Below, piece after piece: positions 46,196 through 55,213 of a stretch of DNA of 64,000 nt. Origin of the DNA: Betaproteobacteria bacterium. Its GTDB lineage: Bacteria; Pseudomonadota; Gammaproteobacteria; Burkholderiales; Usitatibacteraceae. The notes under the pieces are model-generated. The model was not told the origin of the DNA and ran no database searches. It worked only from the letters and a program-made list of their open reading frames with translations. Positions within the stretch are counted from its first letter, which is position 1; each line of letters opens with the position of its first letter. Where the stretch lies: contig JADKJR010000003.1 in the NCBI GenBank assembly GCA_016720925.1, positions 372,001-436,000 of the forward strand, given 5' to 3'. The translations under genes and the position numbers were made by a program.

Positions 46196-47770
46196 CTATC
46201 CTTTCCGTTCGTTGACTTGCGCGAGCTTGAGGTTGGCCAGCGACATCAGCGCCACCATGAAGAAGATCAGCGTGGAAATTGCCGCGGCGAGGCCGAAATT
46301 GGTGCCGGCATCGGTGAATGCGATGCGGTATGTATACGACACCAGGATGTCCGTCGTGCCTGCCGGCAGCTTGGTGTTCAGGTAATCGGGCCGGCCATCG
46401 GTAAGGAGGGAAATCAGCACGAAATTATTGAAGTTGAAGGCGAAGGCGGAAATCAGTAGCGGCGTCAGCGGCTTGGCGATCAGCGGTACCGTGATGTTGA
46501 AAAAATTGGTGAGCGGCTTGGCGCCGGCGATCGCCGAGGCTTCGTACAGGTCGGCCGGGATCGCCTTGATCAGTCCTGTGCACAGCACCATGATGTACGG
46601 GTAACCCAGCCAGGTGTTGACGATGAGGATCATCGTCTTGGCGAGAAACGGATCGGCGAACCACGCCGGACGGATGCCGAACACGGCATTGAGAATCGCG
46701 TTGATCTCGCCGAAGTTCTGGTTGAACAAGCCTTTGAAGATCAGGATGGAAATGAAGCCCGGCACGGCGTAGGGCAGGAACAGCAGCGTGCGGTACAGCG
46801 TGCGGTAGCGCAGCGCTTCCCAGTTCAACACCACCGCAAGTGTCATGCCGAGCGCGGTGGAGAACAGGACGGTCAGGCCGGCAAAGATCACCGTCCAGAT
46901 GAAGATCGAGATAAAAGGTCCGCGGAAATCGGGGTCGAACAGCATGCGGCTGTAGTTGGTGAGGCCGACACCGACCTTGAAGCCGGGCTGCATGCGCTCG
47001 CCCTGTGCCGTTTCAAAAAAACCGGTCCGGTGATTCGGTGTGTAAATCGTGCCGGTCGATAATTGCCTGAGTGCGCCATCGGCGACTGATTCCCAAAGTG
47101 GTTCAATAGAACCAAACTCACGCAGCCCCGCGTAGCGGATCACCTTGCCTCCAGGCAGGGCTAGTCTGAAAGTCGCCAGCGCGTCGCGATGCGCAATCAC
47201 CTCGCGCAGTGCGAGCGGCGCACCTGCTGGCAACGGCATGCCGTCGCTGACCGATTGCATCGCGACCGGTGATCGCGTTGCGTCCGCGCGATCGAGTTGC
47301 AACGGCGGCGACAAGTAGCGCGTCGCGGCCAGCGCGCCTTCTGTTGGGGTCAGCAGGATGCGCAATGCACCGCTCGCCCCGCTTGCGTCGCCCTCCGCAT
47401 GCAGCGTGAATCCGAACGCATTATCCTCGTCCACGGTGGTCTGGTCGAGCAGGTACGCGCGGGCGCGTTCAATACTTAGCAGGTTGCTCGCCGAGTAATT
47501 GGTGAAGCCGATCTGCATGGTGTACAGCAACGGGAACGCCACAAACACCAGCATTCCCGCCACGCCGGGAAACAAATAGCGCCACGCGAGCGTGCGGGCC
47601 GATGCGTAGATGTAGATCGAGATTCCGCCGAACGCCAGCAGTACGACTGCCCATACGGGCTGGCCGGCGCCATACAGGCCGATCATGAGCCAGAGCAGGG
47701 CAAGAGAGGCGCTGCCGACGACCGGCCACCTGACCCAGGATGCCGATCCTGATTTGGCGCTTGCCTTCAT
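46196..47770 (-). CDS. malF: Maltose/maltodextrin ABC transporter permease MalF
   Basis: 524 residues. Eight hydrophobic segments with the large periplasmic loop between segments three and four (about 95-260) that marks MalF. The EAA loop is YEASAIAGAKPLTNFFNI near residue 420. Four nucleotides separate it from malG. Confidence 0.92.
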   Translation of the reverse strand: MKASAKSGSASWVRWPVVGSASLALLWLMIGLYGAGQPVWAVVLLAFGGISIYIYASARTLAWRYLFPGVAGMLVFVAFPLLYTMQIGFTNYSASNLLSIERARAYLLDQTTVDEDNAFGFTLHAEGDASGASGALRILLTPTEGALAATRYLSPPLQLDRADATRSPVAMQSVSDGMPLPAGAPLALREVIAHRDALATFRLALPGGKVIRYAGLREFGSIEPLWESVADGALRQLSTGTIYTPNHRTGFFETAQGERMQPGFKVGVGLTNYSRMLFDPDFRGPFISIFIWTVIFAGLTVLFSTALGMTLAVVLNWEALRYRTLYRTLLFLPYAVPGFISILIFKGLFNQNFGEINAILNAVFGIRPAWFADPFLAKTMILIVNTWLGYPYIMVLCTGLIKAIPADLYEASAIAGAKPLTNFFNITVPLIAKPLTPLLISAFAFNFNNFVLISLLTDGRPDYLNTKLPAGTTDILVSYTYRIAFTDAGTNFGLAAAISTLIFFMVALMSLANLKLAQVNERKG

Positions 47771-47771
47771 C

Positions 47772-48974
47772 TCATTTCACCTGCATGCGCGCGGCCGCGC
47801 CGTCGAGTGCGTCTTTGGGCGACTGGCGGCCGTTGGTGATGGCTTCGAGCGCGGCATCCATAGCGGGAAAGAAGCGGCCCATCTCGGGGATATTGGGAAT
47901 CGGCTCGCCTGCCAGCGCGTTGGCCATGGTCGCGCGGATCTGCGGGTCGGCCGACAGTTCCAGGAAGTAGGCCTTATTTGCTGGCGTGCCGAGTGCGACG
48001 TCGGCGGAAATTGTCTTCAGGCTGTCAATACGCAACAGATGATTCTCGATGAACTCGCGGGCGATGTCCTTGACCTTGCTGGGTGCGGCAATCATGCAGC
48101 CGAGCACGCCGACAAATGGCTTGGACGGCTTGCCGCCGACGCTGGGAATGGGAGCGACGCCAAAGTCAATATTGCTCTTCTTCAAGTTGTCCCATGCCCA
48201 CGGGCCGGAGATCATCATTGCGATTTCGCCGCGATTGAACCCGCCTTCCATCTCGGCGTAGCGCGCCCCCTTGGGCATATGCCCGTCGCGCACCAGCCGG
48301 TCGAGCATTTCGGCACCCTGCAAGGCGCCTGGCGTGTTGACTCCCACCACCTTCGGGTCGAGCGCGCCCTGCGGCGTGCGGGCGAAAATGAAGCCGCCCG
48401 GCCCGGCCAGCATCGGCCATGTAAAGAAGGACTTGTTGTAGTCCCAGAGAAGCGCTTTTTTGCCCTGCGCTGACAGGATCTTGTCGAGCGCAATCACTTC
48501 GTCGAAGCTGGTTGGCGGGGCCTTCACCAGCGCCTTGTTGTAGATGAGCCCGATGGCCTCGATCGCCAGCGGATAACCCCAGACCTGTCCCTTGTAGGTA
48601 AACGCCGACCAGGCCGATGGCTCGATCTCTTCGCGGATACGTCTGGGTGCTTTCACCGGCACGATCAGCCCCGATTTGGCCCACTCGCCGGCACGGTCGT
48701 GCGGCCAGCAGAAAATGTCCGGCCCCTTGCCCGCGCCCGCCGCCGCCTGGAACTTGTCGGTCGCGCCTTCCGGGTGTTGAACCACTACCTTCACGCCAGA
48801 GATCTTTGTAAAGGCATCGCCCACCGCCTGCAGGCCGTTGTACCCCTTGTCGCCGTTGATCCAGATAAGCAGCTTGAGTTTGTCCTCCGCTCGCGCGGCA
48901 TGCCCGGCGCACAATACCGCCAGCGCCCACAGCAACGCGCCAATGACTGCGCTCCGCTTCCAGCGGTTGCTCAT
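47772..48974 (-). CDS. malE: Maltose/maltodextrin-binding periplasmic protein MalE
   Basis: 400 residues from the ATG at 48974, which overlaps the malK stop (ATGA). Signal peptide ending AARA, then LKLLIWINGDKGYNGL, close to the mature start of E. coli MBP. PDIFCWPHDRAGEWAKSGL and the MMISGPWAWDNLKKSNIDFGV stretch are family landmarks. Delivers maltodextrins to MalFG. Confidence 0.93.
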   Translation of the reverse strand: MSNRWKRSAVIGALLWALAVLCAGHAARAEDKLKLLIWINGDKGYNGLQAVGDAFTKISGVKVVVQHPEGATDKFQAAAGAGKGPDIFCWPHDRAGEWAKSGLIVPVKAPRRIREEIEPSAWSAFTYKGQVWGYPLAIEAIGLIYNKALVKAPPTSFDEVIALDKILSAQGKKALLWDYNKSFFTWPMLAGPGGFIFARTPQGALDPKVVGVNTPGALQGAEMLDRLVRDGHMPKGARYAEMEGGFNRGEIAMMISGPWAWDNLKKSNIDFGVAPIPSVGGKPSKPFVGVLGCMIAAPSKVKDIAREFIENHLLRIDSLKTISADVALGTPANKAYFLELSADPQIRATMANALAGEPIPNIPEMGRFFPAMDAALEAITNGRQSPKDALDGAAARMQVK

Positions 48975-50086
48975 GCGGCGTGCTGCTTGTCTGCCGCGAC
49001 GTGACGCCGGAAGGCGCGACCGTCGGCGTCGAACAGATAGCATGACTCGGCCGGCAGCGATAGCGTGAGCCGGTCGCCGTTGTTCAGTCGCATGCGGCCA
49101 TCGAGTTCGCAGGTGAGCGCTTCCTCCACACCGGGGTACGCGCAGTACGCATGCGTGCTGCTGCCGAGCGATTCAACGAAGGTCACGCTGGTTTCGATCG
49201 CATTGTCCGCCACACCTGTGACCAGGTGCTCTGGCCGTATGCCCAGTGTGACCTTGTCTCCCGGATTTGCGGCGACTGCATTGACATCGCAACGGATCAA
49301 AGCGCCGGTGCCGAGTATGACCGTCGTATGCGAGGTGCTGGCGGCAACGACTTCGGCGGCGATGAAGTTCATCCTCGGCGAGCCGATGAAGCCTGCGACA
49401 AAGAGATTGTCCGGGTGTTCGTATAACTCCAGCGGCGACCCGACCTGCTCGATCTTGCCCGCCGACAGTACAACGATGCGGTTGGCCAGCGTCATTGCTT
49501 CGACCTGATCGTGCGTCACGTAGATCATCGTGGTCTTGAGATCTTCGTGCAGCTTGGCGAACTCGTAGCGCATGCGCACTCGCAACGCAGCGTCGAGGTT
49601 GGAGAGCGGCTCGTCGAACAGGAAGACTTCGGGCTTGCGCACAATTGCACGGCCGATGGCGACCCGCTGGCGCTGTCCGCCGGAAAGGTCTTTCGGTTTG
49701 CGCTGCAACAGGTGTTCGATGTGCAGGATCTTCGCGGCGTTATTGACTGCGGTATCGATCTCGGCCTGGGGCATCTTGGCGAGCTTCAAGCCAAAGGCCA
49801 TGTTGTCGAAAAGATTCATGTGCGGATACAGAGCATACGACTGGAAAACCATCGCAATGCCGCGCTCGGCTGGCGGAACGTCGTTGACGGGGCGTCCGCC
49901 AATGGCAAGCTCGCCGCCAGTGATATCTTCAAGTCCGGCGATGACCCGTAGCAACGTGGACTTGCCGCAGCCGGACGGACCGACGAATACCATGAATTCG
50001 CCGTCGCGCACGTCCAGGTTGATGTCGCGCAGCACAGGCACGTCACCGAAGGACTTCTGTACGTTTACCAATCGCACGCCTGCCAT
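48971..50086 (-). CDS. malK: Maltose/maltodextrin ABC transporter ATPase MalK
   Basis: 371 residues, identical in length to E. coli MalK. Walker A GPSGCGKSTLLR near residue 36, signature LSGGQRQRVAIGRA, Walker B FLFDEPLSNLD, H-loop THDQVEAM, and a C-terminal regulatory TOBE domain (GIRPEHL). First gene of the six-gene operon malK-malE-malF-malG-GH13-GH13. Confidence 0.93.
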   Translation of the reverse strand: MAGVRLVNVQKSFGDVPVLRDINLDVRDGEFMVFVGPSGCGKSTLLRVIAGLEDITGGELAIGGRPVNDVPPAERGIAMVFQSYALYPHMNLFDNMAFGLKLAKMPQAEIDTAVNNAAKILHIEHLLQRKPKDLSGGQRQRVAIGRAIVRKPEVFLFDEPLSNLDAALRVRMRYEFAKLHEDLKTTMIYVTHDQVEAMTLANRIVVLSAGKIEQVGSPLELYEHPDNLFVAGFIGSPRMNFIAAEVVAASTSHTTVILGTGALIRCDVNAVAANPGDKVTLGIRPEHLVTGVADNAIETSVTFVESLGSSTHAYCAYPGVEEALTCELDGRMRLNNGDRLTLSLPAESCYLFDADGRAFRRHVAADKQHAA

Positions 50087-50471
50087 GAGATTCCTCCGGG
50101 GGCACCAAAAGATGGCACCCGTATTGCTTCGTTATTCTAATCAACAATATCGGGTCAAGAGCCCGTTAAGTAATAAATATACAACAATAGCCGATCTCGT
50201 ACAACGATGTTGGAGTGGATAATGTTTTAATACTGTTTTAAAAACAATGACATAGTTGTTTATTGCTGTTTTATTATGTAGGATAACTACATATTTCTTG
50301 GGTAATTCGAGATAGAATTCATCTTGTGGCACTTCGCAATGAGATTATTGCTGCTCTATGATGGCGGCCTTTCAAACCTCATCACCACTGCTCTGCTGCT
50401 GGAGGGGCGGTGAAATACGGCGCGACGACAAAAGGCATCATCGTGCCGGAAACACGGAAGGAAAAAAGATT
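50087..50471. promoter_or_regulatory. AT-rich divergent control region between malK and glgP
   Basis: 385 bp without a supported gene. The 60 bp at 50221-50280 has only 12 G or C. For glgP, TTGTTT (50256-50261) and TAGGAT (50279-50284) form a fair sigma-70-type promoter with a 17-bp spacer. For malK, the minus strand has TTGACC at 50158-50153 but no convincing -10. An inverted pair AAACAA/TTGTTT spans 50242-50261. No mal regulator gene is nearby, so the controlling protein is unknown. Confidence 0.55.
50275..50293. promoter_or_regulatory. Perfect 7-bp inverted repeat, candidate operator
   Basis: TATGTAG-GATAA-CTACATA, a 19-bp site with perfect arms that overlaps the predicted glgP -10 box. 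A repressor bound here would block glgP-glgB-glgX-malQ transcription. The binding protein is not identifiable from the window. Confidence 0.55.
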
Positions 50472-52937
50472 ATGACGAGTTCGCTCAAATCCAAGGTCAC
50501 TGAGGCCATACAAAAAGCGCGGGGCAACAATACAAATCAGCTGGCCGATTTGTTTCGCGATGCCTACCGGCGCGAGCTTGCGCAAAGAAGCGATGCTGGC
50601 AGCGCGATCGCCAGCATGAATGCAGCGGCCATCGCCAGCCGCACCATTCTTGCCGACCGCTGGGCCCGCACGCAGGCGGAGGACTCCCGCCGGACCGAAG
50701 GGCGCCGGGTCCACTACCTCTCGATGGAATTCTTGATGGGGCGTGCATTGAGCAACGCGCTTTCGGCGCTGCACCTCGACAAAGATATCGCCGCGGTACT
50801 GGGAAAGGCCGGTCCGAATCTTGGACAGGTGTTGGAAAGCGAGTCAGACGCGGCATTGGGAAATGGCGGGCTTGGTCGTCTGGCGGCTTGTTTTCTGGAT
50901 TCATTTGCGACCTTGGGTCTGCCCTCGTTTGGTTACGGCCTGCGCTATGAGAATGGCATGTTTGCCCAACGCATCCAGGATGGCCGCCAGGTGGAAGTGC
51001 CGGATGAGTGGCTGACCAACGGCAATCCGTGGGAGCAGGAGCGCAATGAGCTGAAGTTTCCCATCGGATTCGGTGGTGTGGTCACGGGCGAGGCTGGCGT
51101 ACGCCGCTGGAATCCCGCGGAACAAATCATCGCGCATGCCATTGATTTCGTGGTGCCCGGCCATGGCACCGAGCGCGTATCGACCTTGCGCCAATGGAAG
51201 GCAGTTGCCGCCCGGCCGATCGATTTCGCCACTTTTTACCGGGGCGAGCATGCGTCCAGCGCGGCGCATCGGCAATCAGCGGACACCCTGAACTGGGTGC
51301 TGTACCCGGACGACAGCACGCGTGCGGGCCGCGAATTGCGCTTGAGGCAGGAGTTCTTCCTCGTCAGCGCCTCGCTGCAGGACATGCTCACGCGACACCT
51401 GCGCGAACATGACGACATCCAGTCCTTCGGGAAATGGAATGCCGTGCATCTCAATGACACGCACCCGGCGCTGGCGCCGGCGGAGTTGATGCGATTGCTG
51501 GTGGATGAATATGGCCTCGTTTGGGAAGACGCGTGGCGTGTTACCGGCCAGGCCGTCAGTTATACCAACCATACATTGATGCCCGAGGCGCTCGAAACCT
51601 GGCCGGTGCACATGTTCCAGAGCCTGTTGCCACGCCATCTCGAAATCATCTTTGAGATCAACCGGCGTTTTCTGAACGAAGTCCGGTTACGTTCCCCGGG
51701 CGATGACGCGATGATCAAGCGCATTTCTCTCATCGATGAAACCGGTGAGCGCCGTGTACGCATGGCATTCCTCGCGATCGTGGCATCGCGCAAGGTCAAC
51801 GGCGTGTCCGCGTTGCATTCCAAATTGATGGTTCAAACCATTTTCGCCGACTTCGCCGCGATTTGGCCGGACCGCTTCATGAATGTGACCAACGGGGTCA
51901 CGCCGCGCCGTTGGCTGATGCAGGCCAATCCGGATTTGGCGGCATTGCTGGACCGCCACATTGGGTTGGATTGGCGTACCGACCTCGAGCAGTTAAGGGT
52001 ATTAAAGGCAAAGGCCTCACAGAAAAAAATCGGCGAGGAATTCCTGAAGTCCAAACAAGCCAACAAGGTGCGGCTTGCCGAGTACATTCGCCGTGAACTC
52101 GGTATTGTGGTGGATCCGACGAGCCTGTTCGATGTGCAGGTCAAGCGCATCCACGAATACAAGCGGCAGTTGTTAAACGTGTTGCACGTTGTCGCGCGCT
52201 ATCAGGCCATCGTCGCGGATCCGAATGCCGCCTGGATACCCCGTACCGTGATTTTCGCCGGCAAAGCGGCGTCCGCCTACCATACGGCGAAACTTATCAT
52301 CCAGCTCATCCACGACGTAGCGCGGGTCGTAAACAGTGATTCGCGCGTGGGCGATCGCTTGAAGGTCATCTTCCTGCCCAACTACAGCGTATCGCTTGCG
52401 GAGCGCATCATTCCGGCGGCCGACCTGTCGGAACAGATTTCCACCGCAGGCACGGAGGCCTCGGGCACCGGCAACATGAAATTTGCGCTCAACGGCGCGC
52501 TGACCATCGGCACGTGGGATGGCGCCAATATCGAAATGGCGCAGGCAATGGGCGAAGAAAACATGTTTGTGTTTGGACTGCGCACCGATACCGTCGTCAA
52601 GATGAAAGAACTGGGGTATGACCCCCGGCTTTTCGTCGAGCAGAATTTTCAGCTGAAGCACGTGATTGATGCAATTGCAACCGGCGATTTCTCACCGGGA
52701 GATCCCGCGCGCTATCGCGCGCTGGCCGATAACCTGCTCAATCGAGATACCTATATGCTGATGGCGGACTTCGCGGATCTGGTGACGACGCAGTTAAAGG
52801 TCGACGCCTTGTTCGCGTCGCCTGACGCCTGGGCCGCCATGGCGCTCCGCAACGTGGCGGGAATGGGCTGGTTCTCCACGGATCGCACGATTCGCGAATA
52901 TGTGCAGAATGTCTGGAGCGCAACCGGGCCACGCTGA
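50472..52937 (+). CDS. glgP: Glycogen/maltodextrin phosphorylase
   Basis: 821 residues from the ATG at 50472, preceded by GGAAGGAAAAAAG; the open frame reaches back to 50358 without a ribosome site. GT35 phosphorylase: VHYLSMEFLMGRAL, ALGNGGLGRLAACFLDS, and the PLP-lysine motif EASGTGNMKFALNGAL near residue 665. Releases glucose-1-phosphate from alpha-1,4-glucan. Could serve glycogen or imported maltodextrin (GlgP/MalP). Confidence 0.94.
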   Translation: MTSSLKSKVTEAIQKARGNNTNQLADLFRDAYRRELAQRSDAGSAIASMNAAAIASRTILADRWARTQAEDSRRTEGRRVHYLSMEFLMGRALSNALSALHLDKDIAAVLGKAGPNLGQVLESESDAALGNGGLGRLAACFLDSFATLGLPSFGYGLRYENGMFAQRIQDGRQVEVPDEWLTNGNPWEQERNELKFPIGFGGVVTGEAGVRRWNPAEQIIAHAIDFVVPGHGTERVSTLRQWKAVAARPIDFATFYRGEHASSAAHRQSADTLNWVLYPDDSTRAGRELRLRQEFFLVSASLQDMLTRHLREHDDIQSFGKWNAVHLNDTHPALAPAELMRLLVDEYGLVWEDAWRVTGQAVSYTNHTLMPEALETWPVHMFQSLLPRHLEIIFEINRRFLNEVRLRSPGDDAMIKRISLIDETGERRVRMAFLAIVASRKVNGVSALHSKLMVQTIFADFAAIWPDRFMNVTNGVTPRRWLMQANPDLAALLDRHIGLDWRTDLEQLRVLKAKASQKKIGEEFLKSKQANKVRLAEYIRRELGIVVDPTSLFDVQVKRIHEYKRQLLNVLHVVARYQAIVADPNAAWIPRTVIFAGKAASAYHTAKLIIQLIHDVARVVNSDSRVGDRLKVIFLPNYSVSLAERIIPAADLSEQISTAGTEASGTGNMKFALNGALTIGTWDGANIEMAQAMGEENMFVFGLRTDTVVKMKELGYDPRLFVEQNFQLKHVIDAIATGDFSPGDPARYRALADNLLNRDTYMLMADFADLVTTQLKVDALFASPDAWAAMALRNVAGMGWFSTDRTIREYVQNVWSATGPR

Positions 52938-53010
52938 GTCATACTCATGTATGTGGCGGTTCCCTTCAGGGAATGGAGCCCGTTCAAGAATAACAGAGAG
53001 GCTTTCGCAC

Positions 53011-55197
53011 TTGCTGTCAGATGTTGAAGTCAGCGCCCTTGTCGGCGCGCACCATTCGGATCCGTTTGCCGTGCTGGGCATGCACGCGGATGGATCCGGC
53101 GCGCTATGGATTCGCGCACTTTTGCCAGGTGCCGCAACCGTCGCGATTCAGGATACAGCCACCGGACGCCGCATTGCGGCGATTGGCCTGCGCCATCCCG
53201 ATGGCCTGTTCGAAGGGATAATCCCGCGGCGCCGCAAGCGCTTCGATTATCGCTTGCAGGTGCAATGGGCGTCCGGTGATAGCGGCATTTACGCGGACAC
53301 CTTCAGCTTTGGTCCGCAACTGCGCGATCAGGATCTATATTTTCTCGGCGAAGGCAGTCATCTTCGGCCATTTGAGGTGCTCGGCGCGCATTCCTTGACC
53401 GTCGGTGAGGGACGCCATGCGGTGGATGGTGTGCGCTTTGCCGTCTGGGCGCCCAATGCACGGCGGGTCAGTGTTGTGGCGGATTTCAATAATTGGGATG
53501 GCCGTCGCCACCCGATGCGCTCGCGCGGCTCATCCGGCATTTGGGAATTGTTCGTGCCCCACGCAGCGGCGGGCGACCATTACAAGTTCGAAATAATAGG
53601 ACGCGATGGAAAGCTCCTGCCACTCAAGGCTGATCCGTATGCACGCGCCGCGCAAATGCGGCCCGAGACGGCAAGCATTGTCGCCGCCATGCCGCTGCGC
53701 CAGGCATTGCCGGCCGAATGTTCGACCGCCAACAATCGCTCCGCACCCATATCCATTTACGAAGTCCACCTGGGTTCGTGGAAACGGACGCAATATGGAT
53801 TTCCGACTTGGGACGAATTGGCGGAGTCGTTGCCGGGCTACGCCGCCGACCTGGGCTTCACGCACATCGAACTGCTCCCGGTCAGCGAGCATCCCTACGA
53901 CGGGTCGTGGGGTTATCAGACGCTTGGCATGTATGCACCGACCTCACGGTTCGGATCACCGGAGGGATTTGCGCGTTTCGTCAAGGCCTGCCGGGCGCGT
54001 GGCCTCGGGATCCTGTTGGACTGGGTGCCGGCGCATTTTCCCAGTGACGCGCATGGCCTCGCCCAATTCGATGGCACGGCCCTTTTCGAGTATGCCGATC
54101 CGCGCGAGGGCTTCCACCGCGACTGGAACACACTGATCTATAACTTTGGCCGAACCGAAGTGCGCAATTTCCTGATCGGCAGCGCGCTGTATTGGATCGA
54201 GTGTTTTGGTGTTGACGGCCTGCGGGTGGATGCGGTCGCATCCATGTTGTACCGCGACTACAGCCGGCCCGCCGGGGAGTGGGTGCCCAATGCACAGGGC
54301 GGGCGCGAAAACCTCGAGGCCATTTCGTTTGTAAAGCGCGTCAATGAAGTGGTAGGAACGCATTGCCCGGGCGCCATCATGGTGGCCGAGGAGTCGACCG
54401 CATTCCCGGGTGTTTCCGCGCCGACCTACGCCGGGGGCCTCGGCTTTCACTACAAGTGGAACATGGGCTGGATGAACGACACGCTGCGGTACATGCAGGA
54501 AGACCCGGTGCATCGCCGCTTTCACCATGACAAGATGACCTTCGGCATGATTTACGCGTTCAGCGAAAATTTTGTGCTGCCGATTTCGCATGATGAAGTG
54601 GTGCACGGCAAGGGTTCCCTGTTGTCCAAAATGCCGGGTGACGAATGGCAGCGATTTGCCAACCTGCGCGCGTACTACGGTTTCATGTGGGGCCATCCGG
54701 GCAAGAAGCTGCTCTTCATGGGACAGGAATTCGCGCAGCCCGGCGAGTGGAATCATGAAGATGGTTTGCCATGGGCGTTGCTTTCGGACTCGCGTCACGC
54801 CGGCGTGCATCGACTGGTGCGCGACCTGAACCGGCTCTATCGCCACTATCCGGCGCTGCATCGACTCGATTGCGAATCGCGTGGCTTTGAGTGGCTGGTA
54901 TCGCAAGATGCCGCGCAATCGGTGTTTGCCTGGGTGCGACGCGACGGCAAGGGCGCGCAGATGCTGGTTGTGTGCAATTTCACGCCGGTACCGCGTGAGG
55001 GCTATCGCATCGGCGTGCCGGACGGAGCCGGCAAATGGGCGGAACTGTTGAATACCGATTCCGCGCTTTATGGGGGCAGCAATCTCGGCAATGGTTCGGC
55101 GTCGCTGACGGTTGATCCGGTCACCGCGCAGGGACATGCGCAGTCCTTGAAGCTGACGCTGCCACCGTTGGCGACCCTGTTTCTCGCGCCCGCGTGA
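53011..55197 (+). CDS. glgB: 1,4-alpha-glucan branching enzyme
   Basis: 728 residues from a TTG at 53011, chosen because AGAGAGG lies 9 nt upstream and the family begins SDVEVSALVGAHHSDPFAVLG; an in-frame ATG at 52951 is the alternative. N-terminal GlgB N1 and CBM48 domains (VRFAVWAPNARRVSVVADFN near residue 145). GH13 regions: I LLDWVPAHF, II GVDGLRVDAVAS, III MVAEESTAFP, IV ISHDEVVHGKGS. It forms alpha-1,6 branches. Follows glgP by 73 nt. Confidence 0.93.
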   Translation: MLSDVEVSALVGAHHSDPFAVLGMHADGSGALWIRALLPGAATVAIQDTATGRRIAAIGLRHPDGLFEGIIPRRRKRFDYRLQVQWASGDSGIYADTFSFGPQLRDQDLYFLGEGSHLRPFEVLGAHSLTVGEGRHAVDGVRFAVWAPNARRVSVVADFNNWDGRRHPMRSRGSSGIWELFVPHAAAGDHYKFEIIGRDGKLLPLKADPYARAAQMRPETASIVAAMPLRQALPAECSTANNRSAPISIYEVHLGSWKRTQYGFPTWDELAESLPGYAADLGFTHIELLPVSEHPYDGSWGYQTLGMYAPTSRFGSPEGFARFVKACRARGLGILLDWVPAHFPSDAHGLAQFDGTALFEYADPREGFHRDWNTLIYNFGRTEVRNFLIGSALYWIECFGVDGLRVDAVASMLYRDYSRPAGEWVPNAQGGRENLEAISFVKRVNEVVGTHCPGAIMVAEESTAFPGVSAPTYAGGLGFHYKWNMGWMNDTLRYMQEDPVHRRFHHDKMTFGMIYAFSENFVLPISHDEVVHGKGSLLSKMPGDEWQRFANLRAYYGFMWGHPGKKLLFMGQEFAQPGEWNHEDGLPWALLSDSRHAGVHRLVRDLNRLYRHYPALHRLDCESRGFEWLVSQDAAQSVFAWVRRDGKGAQMLVVCNFTPVPREGYRIGVPDGAGKWAELLNTDSALYGGSNLGNGSASLTVDPVTAQGHAQSLKLTLPPLATLFLAPA

Positions 55198-55213
55198 CGT
55201 CATCGCAAAAAAC

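Noticed and set aside
50358..50471. 38-residue N-terminal extension of GlgP
   Set aside because: The frame is open, but it lacks a ribosome site and the family begins at the ATG at 50472.
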